The notes below the pieces were generated by a model. It was not told where the DNA came from. It did no database searches and saw only the letters and a list, made by a program, of their open reading frames with translations. DNA of 64,000 nt from Corella eumyota (Eukaryota > Chordata > Ascidiacea > Phlebobranchia > Corellidae), in contig OY720097.1 of the NCBI GenBank assembly GCA_963082875.1, positions 16,438,501 to 16,502,500 of the forward strand, given 5' to 3'. A program made the translations under genes and the position numbers. Shown here piece by piece: positions 39,859 through 50,100 of this stretch (positions are counted from its first letter, which is position 1; each line of letters opens with the position of its first letter).

Positions 39859-42113
39859 TTACAAGGCTAAGAATTCTTCCTTTCTTTTAAAGTACTCTGA
39901 CAGCCTTAAAGCCGAATACCTAAAAAAGTTAGAATTAAAGCAAGTGCAAGTACAATTGATTATAATTTCCTAAAGTTTAAATATATATTACACAACAAAA
40001 AAATTGTACTCACTCTTTGTAGTCGAAATCAATCAAAGAAAATTTATCCTGGACTAACGCCCAAACTCCCCAAAACAAATGTGCAGCCTAAAACATTATA
40101 AAAACCAAAATTTATTGCCAAATCACATGTAGTACAAGGTTGAATATTAAGTCATAAAAACATTAAAATATATACATATTAAAAAAAGGTTTAAAGTACT
40201 TTCTTGAATCATAAAGTCAAGTCAAGCGAGGTTAACCTATTAAAATAAGTTATTTTTAACTGGTTACCAAAGCAAACTTGTTTGACAGTTTATACAGGTT
40301 TTCTATTTCAATATCCAGCTGCTCGGGCATAAGCGTTTGATTCTTTATCTTGTAAAATTGAGTTAAATAACATCTAAGCCATTCTTTTTGTAGAGCTTTA
40401 TCAGGATATAATTTATAATCGACCTCATCAATTCCTTAAAATAAATTTTATTTTACTGGTTGAAAATTTTTTGTGTTTGTTTTGATTGGATAATTTACAA
40501 CTTGATTGCTTTTTTAATTTATTATAATCATAAAACTTTATATGACATATTTAAAAACTAAATAAGAGTGGTATTTTGTATAGTACTATTGTGCAACTGT
40601 TTCATGATAATTGTGTAATCTTAAAAAGATAAACTAACCTGCAAATTCGCAAAAGTGATTTCCTATATCGAGTGCTTGATAGTTAAAACCAGCATATTCA
40701 TAATCAATAAAATTTGCTTTCTCTGTAAACATGCATTAAACAAAGTTATATACACAATAAAACTAAAGATTTTGAGGCACCAACTATAAAACATGTGAAT
40801 CTGGTTCATTTACCTTTTTGTTCATTGTATATAATGTTGTGTAGTAGGATATCATTATGACAAAAAACCACGGGACTATTTAGTTTTGATAAAGCTTCTT
40901 CTAAGAAGTCAATTTCTTGTTGAAATTTTGACTTAGCAGCGTTTTTGCCATTATTGTTGCTGTAAAAATATAACAAAATATTTAAGTAAAAAAGTTACCA
41001 TTTATCTTAAGCAATAAACTGTCAGCATATGACGAATGTACTCTACAGTAAACTTTGCTTATTTTTTTAGGAATTTCTATTTTCCAAAGAAAACGTTATT
41101 GGGAAGGGGGAAGATATGGGGATGCATCTTAAGAAAAAACATTGTTTTGGGACAATGATAATTAAATTTTTTTTTTTGGAAAAGTACAATTTTGCAAATT
41201 ATATAATAATTTTTTTTTTGATTTTAAAAATTCAGGTAAGCAAAACTTACTTTTCTGTAAAAGCCAATTTTAAAAACTTTCGCATAATTACAAATAGACT
41301 AGGTTTACAAGGAAATTCTTCTGAAGGTGGAATTGAATGTAGTCTGGCCATTTCAGTGGCTACACAACTAAAATTAATTAATTTGTTAATTTGATTGTTA
41401 ATTAACATGGATTATATGTGTCTTGTAATTATACATACTTAAAAATTTTTGGCTTTCGTATAGTTTCGGGTGTTAATGTTACTCCCTTAATATATTGATA
41501 AGATAAACCATTGTTAAACACACAGTATAACAACGGTGCACATTGGTGATTGTGCAGCAATTCAAAGTTCTTAATCTGCAAAATAAAACAAACTAAGATT
41601 AAGTAACTTAAGCATATGGGAACATTCCTAAACTGTTTACTCTAATAGTTAATAATTAATAAAATTATGTTATATTTTGCCTCAGAATTTCTGTCCAAAA
41701 ACTTTTCCGTTCCATTTCCATTTACTCGTACCAAAACAGTGTCTTCTGTATTACCATCATGATGAAATCCAAACATTTTGTTCGTAATTCCGTTAGTAAA
41801 AATCTTTAAAAAAAATAAAGAATAGCGTTATGGTAAATAATATGCTTAATGAATTGGTGATTGACAGTTTTAATGGCACAGGAAACAAAATTTTACGTAA
41901 CACTGTTTATTGTATAAATAACGTTATGTTTTACATGATTACCATCTTTATGAATAACACAAATTTAATATTGCAGGTATGTATTTCAGTTTTACTTACT
42001 TTAGTTGTAATTTTGCTGTCATCCCATTTTGGCCTCACAAGCTTCAATATCTCCAAAGCACCTTGTTGAGCATTTTCAGTGTCCACAGTTTTGTCTACTT
42101 TTAAAATGGACAT
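39859..42113 (-). CDS. ETNK1: Ethanolamine kinase
   Basis: Nine exons: 42113-42000, 41803-41681, 41575-41439, 41367-41251, 40959-40814, 40722-40639, 40434-40268, 40087-40014, 39919-39859; 340 residues. It phosphorylates ethanolamine, the first step of the CDP-ethanolamine route to phosphatidylethanolamine, in the cytosol. Family signs: TNGITNKMFG, VLVRVNGNGTEKFLDRN, APLLYCVFNNGLSYQYIKG, the Brenner-type catalytic loop CHNDILLHNIIY and the metal-binding segment NFIDYEYAGFNYQALDIGNHF. The C-terminal block LFWGVWALVQ also matches. The long ethanolamine kinase form fits better than choline kinase. The intron after 41681 uses a GC donor (GAG then GCAAAA). Its start lies only 179 bp behind BLOC1S2 on the same strand. 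Confidence 0.93.
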
Positions 42114-42292
42114 GGTGTAGTAATTTATTTTAATCTAAGATACATAAAATTATAACATATCATTTTACGTGGACATCCTTTTAAAAAACGTTAAGCTGGG
42201 CAAATAACGATCAAAACACAATTATCAAAAAACTTCATGTTGATAGACAAAACAAAAAAATAAATAAGTTAATCAACAAAATTAAAAAACAG

Positions 42293-42889
42293 TTATTTTT
42301 TACAAGCTAATTTAAATCGGTCTTCCAATTGTTTTGAATAAAGATCAAGCTTGTAGGCTGCTTGTTCTAAACCCAACACACTTTTTTCTATATTTTCTAT
42401 TTGATCCAAGTAAGGGTGTAACTGCGAAAGCTGTTGGTTTATTGCAACTAAATGGTCTCCAACTGATTTTGCAGTATCAAACATTGTTGTATACCGAGCT
42501 GAAGTAGCTCTGTTCATGTCAATAATTAACTGATAGTCTGCACAGGTAGAGTCTACCTCCCCATTTAAATAAGTTCCAACTTTGGTGAACATATTGTCGC
42601 ATAAACCTTGTAATTTTGAAGTGTTTTGATTATTGTCAGTGTTAATTGACAATTTTCGTATTTCACACCTAACAATATCTTCTAATTGTTTAACATTGGT
42701 ATCATTTGGCTCAGTGCTATCTTCATTGCTTTCTGTATGGCTTGTTTCCTGGTAAAAATTGTCATCTAATGGTTTTGTATCATCAGTAATTAAGTCATTA
42801 GAATTGTTTGTCTCATTTGAAGTACTTTCGTTACTTGAATTGTCTGTAGTTATGGCAGCAGCATGATCAATATCACTATTTGTATCCAT
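42293..42889 (-). CDS. BLOC1S2: BLOC-1 subunit 2
   Basis: Single exon, 198 residues (human 142); the extra length is an acidic Asn/Ser/Thr-rich N-terminus of about 90 residues. BLOC1S2 is part of BLOC-1 and BORC, which act in lysosome-related organelle biogenesis and lysosome positioning. The C-terminal helical half matches: LCDNMFTKVGTYLNGEV corresponds to LCRDMFSKMATYLTGEL, and HPYLDQIENIEKSVLGLEQ and AAYKLDLYSKQLE to PYLDQINVIEEQ and AAYKLDAYSKKLE. A TTGTAG acceptor ends two bases before the ATG, with no upstream exon evident, consistent with trans-splicing. Confidence 0.92.
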   Translation of the reverse strand: MDTNSDIDHAAAITTDNSSNESTSNETNNSNDLITDDTKPLDDNFYQETSHTESNEDSTEPNDTNVKQLEDIVRCEIRKLSINTDNNQNTSKLQGLCDNMFTKVGTYLNGEVDSTCADYQLIIDMNRATSARYTTMFDTAKSVGDHLVAINQQLSQLHPYLDQIENIEKSVLGLEQAAYKLDLYSKQLEDRFKLACKK

Positions 42890-43600
42890 AACTACAATAG
42901 ACTAGACAAATTTTCAACCTGCCAATTATAACGTATTTAAATTAGGCAATCCGATAAGGATTTTATATCAAAAACTTGTCGACTGTTTTTGCCACTTACA
43001 AACTTACTTCAATTATATCAATATTATCTTTATCGACGTATAGGCTAATATAGCCAGTACACACACACCTTAATTTTTGTTAGTAAAAACCGCAAAAAAG
43101 CACAACCTGCAGTCTGAAGATAGCGTACTTGTTTGTTTACATACGCAACAGCACCCACGGCTGGACAGATATGCTTCGGTGAACGCCTGTTATTTAATAA
43201 GAATGTGTATTCACCATAGAAAACTAACTTTATAATCTTTTACAATCATACTTCTATTATTCTTTTCCACAATATCCATTTTTACATTAATAGAATGGCC
43301 ATTCAGGAGCCCTAACGAGTAATCAAACTTTTAACATTATCATGATAATGTAAAAAAATAAACTATTAAAAACATATACAAAGTACTATTTTTATAATTT
43401 ATTTCTTGCGATAAAATATAACACATAAATTATAGTGCAATTATTAAAATTCAATAGAAAAAATAATATTGTGTTTTTAGGTATTATGTTTGTTCTTGCA
43501 ACAATGTGTGATAACTGAGTTTTGAGGTAAAATAGGTAAGCATCGCCAAACAAAAATTTAGCTTGTTGCCTTAAACAATTTATATTTAAAAAAAGAAATC
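42890..43600. other. Intergenic BLOC1S2 / FAR paralogue 3
   Basis: Same-strand spacer of about 710 bp: BLOC1S2 upstream sequence and the 3' UTR of FAR3. Nothing else recognised. Confidence 0.5.
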
Positions 43601-46600
43601 CTAAAATTTAATATATACTCGTAAAAATGTGATAAGGGGTAAGAACGTATTACTCAAATATTTTAATAATGTTCTATACATGTTAGCAAGCCTTTTAGAT
43701 TTGTATAAAAATTTCCACAGAAATACTAGTGCTGCTCCATTTAAAAGAAATTTCAAAAGTTTAAGCCTGAAAAAAAATAAGGCAAAAAATTTATTTGCAG
43801 GAAAAAATTAAATAGATACTTTATACAAACTAGCAAGGCACTATTATAAAAAACAACCAAAAAAGTCAACGAACCTATTTCTAAACTGAATTTTTCTGCA
43901 AGGATGATCACTGTATTTAAATTTCTTTGTCCCATTTGCATATAATTTTACATAATCATTCCAGTCTATATGTTTTGGATCAAAATTAAACATCTAAAGA
44001 AAAGAAAAGGATTTAAACTAAAATGCTACATTGTAATCAGTAGTGAAATATGCAATTTTATATGACATATTTTTATACAATACCTTTTGATCTTTGTTGT
44101 TCATTTCATTTCGCAATTCAGCAGTGTTGTTCACATTCCAAATCCAATGATTTTCTGATAAATATTTTAACATTTTCATGGAGGATACAATGTCAGTTTG
44201 CAATTCCATGGACCTGGAAAAAATATAAAAATATTTATCATGAAACTGAATTATTGACATAAAAATTTAAAAGATGAAAATGTATTTTATATGTTCACCC
44301 TTTATAGTGTTGTAATCCACATATTCTTATGAGTACATCTAAACATAAGTTGGGGGTAAACTGCATAAAATAACTTGATATACAAGTGCTTGACCTAAAA
44401 ATACAAAATATTAAACTTAAAAGAAAATAATCAAACAACCAACTAAATTAATAGAAAAATAAATCCAATTCTAGAATATTTATTTTTTATTTACTTCAAG
44501 GTTAGAACATCTAGGTTTGAAATAAGGTTGACACTATCCACTGGGTAATTTATAAACATTTCAGCATGAGTTTTAATAGATCGGCATGATTTTCTATTTT
44601 GTGAATCTAAAATATAAATATGAAATTAATTTAAACAATTCCAAATTGTAAAGTCCAATAATCTATAATATTTTACAAGTTTAAAGGCATATATTCGATA
44701 GGCCAACAAACATAAATAATAGTATTTTGGTCAAAACCTAGTAGGGAATTTAAAAGCTGCATTTCTTTTATAAAAAGCAACCTTTGGATGCTATCACTCA
44801 AGCTACATCGATCAGTTGTTATATGACACTAACTTAATCACTTCCTTACAGTGTATCCTGTTAATTTATTTTACCAACAATAAAATTTGTCAAATTTTAA
44901 AATTGAATACTAAATTTAAGAATATCTTTTGTCCCTTTTTTATATTCAATTTATATAATTCTTAGTTCTTACCAGCCAAATTAAAATCCAAGTTGCCAGT
45001 TTCACTGCTAACTAACAAATTGTAGATTCGTATGCTAGATTCCGGCATCAAACCTTCCCCCAAAATATATTAATTAAATTTAAAAACCACAAATACACTT
45101 GTTAATAATTCAAACTGCATTTAAAAAAATATTTAAAAAATGAATTTTAGGTTTTACAATTTTTTTTTACCTGTTTTCCATGCCGAGGCAATCATAGCAT
45201 TCACAACATAATCAACTGGTGTTATTTCAAATTTGACCAACTCATTAGCACACCACATGGGTTTTATTAAACCATTTCCAAATGCATACAGCAAGCTAGA
45301 TGCATCACTTGTATTTGGGCACCAACCCTGAAAACAAAAACCATTTTTGCATACCACATATATATATAAAAATATATTTTTTTAATTTAAACAACTCACT
45401 GGTAATGGTTCTTTGACAGTCACACCAACATTTCCAGGCCTTACAATACAAACAGGCAAATTTGCTCCTTCATTTAAGATTATTTCTTCAGAAAATGCTT
45501 TCGTTAATGTATATGAATTAGGCCTGGCAAAGTAACAAAATTATTACAATTATGTATTACAGTTTTTAGAAACATTAAAAATACTACCTTTTGTTAAGAA
45601 TAGATGGGGTTATATCTGTAACCATTTCATCTTTTAACCATTCTAATGTCTCATTTACTTTGTTGTAGTCCCAACCAGTCGGATAAATCCTTTCTCCAAT
45701 TAAACTTCGGTCACAAAATGCATAAGCTTAAAAAAATGTCCAATTAAAATTTGAAATATTTAACTGTTATCTATAATACAACAAAAGGGTACACTTAGTT
45801 AGGTTACAATTGTAACTTTAATACCTGTTGATAAATGACATATTGCTTCAATGTTAATAATCTTTTTACAGAGAAGAAGTATATTGCGAACGCCAATGCA
45901 ATTTATTTGAAATGCTTTCCTAAACAAAAAACAAATCATTTAACTTTAAATTAGATTTAATGATAGAAATACTTTATATCAAGCCATGTTTAAAAAAAAA
46001 TTATGTTATGTACCATCATCACTTTACCTTAAGTTCTCATCAAATTTGACTGCGGAGGCACAGTGAAAAAATACATTCACTTCATTTTTAATTTTTTCCA
46101 ACAGACAATCATCAATTTCAAGCTCAGTCATAGTTAAATTGTAAGGAACTGGAACAAGTTTTGCTGTAATATTTACCTGGTTATTTCTTAAACTCTGAAA
46201 TGCCTAAAAATAAAAGTTTTAAATTGTTTATTACTCTCAAAATGATAAAACAAATGTTGCTTTAGATTTTTAGTAAAAATCTTAGTTAAAAGGTATTGAT
46301 GATCATAAATAAGAAAAATTAAATACAATTCACCTGTGAACTTGTTATGTCACTTAATCTCTCTTCAGGACAATTGTCGCTTTTTTTGTTTAACAAAACA
46401 AAAATTGTTGTTATGTTTGAACATGATCTTATTAGTTTCTCAATCACACACAAGCCAACAAAACTTGTACCACCAGTTATAGCAATACATTTTCCTTCAT
46501 AAAATTGAGCCACAGTTTCCTAAAACAACATATTTTACTTTTTATTTTAGGAATATTTGTATATCAGTATATAAACAAAACAATTTTTTTTTAATTTTTC

Positions 46601-46638
46601 GTTTTTAAGTATAAATAACTTACCATGCTTTTTAACAT
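43601..46638 (-). CDS. Fatty acyl-CoA reductase-like, divergent paralogue 3
   Basis: Thirteen exons: 46638-46624, 46519-46334, 46203-46028, 45919-45825, 45726-45588, 45523-45400, 45327-45171, 45053-44973, 44606-44495, 44394-44299, 44213-44084, 43993-43875, 43766-43601; 531 residues. It keeps NVFFHCASAVKFDENL, HLSTAYAFC, the catalytic RPNSYTLTKAFSE and VCIVRPG...PLPGW. The Rossmann loop is TGGTSFVG instead of TGGTGFLG, so one glycine is a serine. The sterile domain is poorly conserved. The last exon encodes a basic, hydrophobic tail (FLLNGAALVFLWKFLYKSKR) that could anchor in a membrane. Early exon lengths (176, 95, 139, 124 bp) match the other two reductases. Likely still a reductase, but substrate and activity are uncertain. 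Confidence 0.88.
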
Positions 46639-47121
46639 TTAATTTATTGAACTTTTGTCGTAGTTTGTCAAAATACTCTTTTTATGCAACAATTTTGCGC
46701 GTGCTATCTAAACCGTAATTAACAACCGAGTAAATTTAATTTCCCAACTGTCAATCCTATCTCTGCTGCACAGGAAATAGGAAACAAAGTGGGACTTCCC
46801 CATTCAAAAAATAAAAATATTATGGCATTTCTATGGTGATAAATGGACGCTAATTAATTATTTGCACAACTTTTATTAAAGCAAATATAATCAATCAATA
46901 ATATAGTTTCATACAAAATGTAAAAAATTAAAAAGGTTTGTTTATTACTAAACACAAAACAAATATTAAAAATTATAAATTGAATTCAAAATAGCATCAC
47001 GTCATTTATCTGTTTGTTTCCAAAACCTCTTGAATAATGCAGCCCGACTACAAAAAAAGGTTAAACCCTTAATACGTACTAACAGTTTTTAGGATCATTT
47101 GATAAATTTATTGTAATTAAA
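46639..47121. promoter_or_regulatory. FAR paralogue 3 upstream region
   Basis: About 480 bp between two minus-strand genes. It includes an alternative last exon of the neighbouring vWA gene (47047-47006) and a GC-richer stretch near 46740-46800 that could be the FAR3 promoter. No core motif is clear. Confidence 0.35.
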
Positions 47122-50100
47122 TTATTTTTCAGCTATGGGTTTAAATTGGTCCATTCTAATAAAAAAAGTTCTAAAACTTACCCAAGCAAAAAACACGGCA
47201 GTGGCATGACTTATTGCCTCAATCTCGTCCGTAACAAGTCCTTCAATCTCTTCCTTAGCTCTTAGAGCCTCTCGTGGTGTAATATCTTCTGTTTTTCGTG
47301 TTGTAACCCGATTTCTAATTGATTTTGCTCCCAACTTTCCGATTAATATATTCATTTGCTTCCACGACTATACGTATATATTGAATTTAGTGTATTGAAG
47401 TATAAAAACCAAATTATGAACTTAAAATATTGTTGTTGATTATAAAGTAATTAAAAATAATTTTCTTTACCTTCAACTCGCTTGCCTTTTCCCCAAGTAG
47501 TAGCAATGTCGCTTTCATTACTTTTTTGATAAGTTCGGGCGGACTTGAATAACTATGAATTTCAGAGATTTGAGTTTGTCTCATTGTTGCCACTAAATCT
47601 CTCATTCGTTGTAGCTCGGTGTAAAGTGCAACTAAACTTTTTGCCCTTTCGATGTTCTCACGCAATTCGTCATCTACCTGATCCTCCGTTAGATCTTCAC
47701 TAAGAGCTTTATCCGCTGCTTTTACTGCAGGTATTAAGGCATCTAAATCTCTATCGATAATAGCTGGTTTAAGTTGAGAAAGTAGAAAGGATTTGGTTTT
47801 AGCAACAAACAGCTCTTTTGATTCGGCAATAAGTTTTTTATCATTTGGCTCAATCGGTCGACTTGTGTAAGTCCCTTCGAAATCAATTATCAGCTGCTTT
47901 AGCACCATCCTTAATAATAATACAGAAGTATTAACGATACAATTATTTGGCTTATCTTTAAACTGATACCCACTAATTCGAAATGCTTTAAACGAAACAA
48001 CATTAAATTTTAAACTTACCTTTCCGCTCCACTTGATTTGGCTGCAATTAGTTTTTCTCTTAGTTCGTTTCGACGATTTACAGTTTCTTGATCTTCCCCT
48101 TCCAATGCCTTTCGTGCTCGAGTCATCAGATCTTCCAACTCCGTATCTTTAGAATTCCAACCAAAAAGATTTTCAATGGTATCTGCTTTGTCCACTGCAT
48201 CCTGAATCTTTTCATGAGTCATGGTAGTAAGGGCGCTTTCTAACTCGAGCTTGAGTTGTTTAACCTGTAAACATAAAACAGTTCTTAAAAGTGCTTTTCA
48301 CCCTTTTTCTGAAAATTATCTAAACTTGTATATAGGCTACAGATTTTGTGTTATTGCTTGCAATTCTTTTTACAACAATTGTTTTATAAATAAGCTAGGT
48401 AAATTCACCATTTGATCTTTTTCTTTAAGCATTTCCAAAGCCTTTTCTCCATTAGTTATTGTGTTTGTATCCACTTTCTTCTCAGATGCCAACTCGATCT
48501 GATTCTCCAATAAGTTAAGGGTAGATATTGAAGCCACCGCTGGTTTAAAAGCAAGGTGCGTAAGTCTAATCAACTCTTCAGCAACACTTTGTCGCTAAAT
48601 TAATTTTTTTTATTTAGAACAAAATTGTCATTAGCAAATTAAATTCTTAAATTTTGATAATTTTATCGTTTACCAAAACAAAACTATTACCTCAGCTTCT
48701 CTTTGTTTTAAAGATTCTAGCGCTTGTCTTCCATTAATTATGTCTGATTCGTCGACCTTTACTCTAATACCTATTTCTAATTGCTTTTCGAGTAAGTCAA
48801 TAGTTTCAAATGGCGCATTAGGTTGCTTAGCAACGTCTGTCAACCTTCGCAATTCTGTTGCAATCTGTTCTTTCTGAAAACAGGTAACTGACGTTAATAT
48901 TTTTAATTTAATTGTATTTTAATAAAAGTAATAACTAAATTATGTTAGTATTTTTACTTGAGCTAGTTTTTCTTGTAATTCCATTATTGCTTCTTTTGCA
49001 CTGTTAATGGCTTCGATGTTTACGTTTGCCTGGATGGCAAGAGCGATTTGATTATTTAACAATTCTACAATTTCATCTGAAGGGTCAGATTCTCTGGCGA
49101 TTTTTTCTACTCTCTGCAACTCCTTTTTCACCTCGTCTTTCTTAAAAGATATCACACATCTTGTCGTACGTATTTTAGTGTATGACAGTGACACTATTTT
49201 AATTTGTGATTTATCCATTGTAATAGAGTATAATACAGGTTGTTGACAGATATATTAAGCCCACTGAATTGTATTTACCCTCTTACCATTGATATTAACT
49301 CAAATGTATTAAATGTTAAGAAATTAAGTCAATTATATTACCGTATGTTAAGCAAACTAATTATTAATACGAAAAGTGTATTTACTTTTATAGAATCAAT
49401 ATTGAGTATATTCACCAATCCTCAGAGGGGGTCGATAAATTAGATTAATAAAATATTACTAAGCCAATATTTGGTTTTATTAGAAAGATATTCATTCATT
49501 TATTTTTCACTATGAACAATTTATTGAATATTCAAATATGTGGATATACACACCGATTGTTATAACATAGACCATAGACTTACCTTTGCATACTTTAACT
49601 TGAGTAGATCAAGCGCCTGTTTTCCATTGCTTATATGTAGTGAATCAACGTAAAACGAATTTGCAGATGACAGTTGTTTTTCTAAAAGTTCAATGGTAAC
49701 AAATGGAGGATCGTCTTCACTAGCTACACTAGTAAGTCTTTGCAACTCTGCAGTTACTTTTTCTTTCTATTAAAAATAACATCGCGTTTTTTATTTTAAA
49801 TAAAGTGAAATGAATAACAATAAATTTACAGAGGATTTTACCTGCGAAAGCCATTCTTTTAATTTGTTTAACGCATTGGTTCCATTGTTTACGTCATCAG
49901 TATCAGCATTTACATCACAAGCCAAAGAAATTTGATTTTCTAAAAGTTGAACCGTATTTATAGGCGGGTTTGATTCCGTAGCAACTTGAGTTAGCTTTCT
50001 TAATTCTTCAACAATTTTATTTCTCTAAAAAAAGAAGCAATTATTTGATAATGACAAAGGATATATTGCTTTAAATATATTAATTAGTACCTCGTCTGCT

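Noticed and set aside
41116-41394. Plus-strand ORF of 92 residues
   Set aside because: Overlaps ethanolamine kinase exon 4 in antisense; poly-T and poly-A runs explain its length.
49240-49443. Plus-strand ORF within the large intron between repeats seven and eight of the vWA gene
   Set aside because: No homology or splice context; the intron is longer than its neighbours, but I see no lost repeat exon or RNA gene in it.
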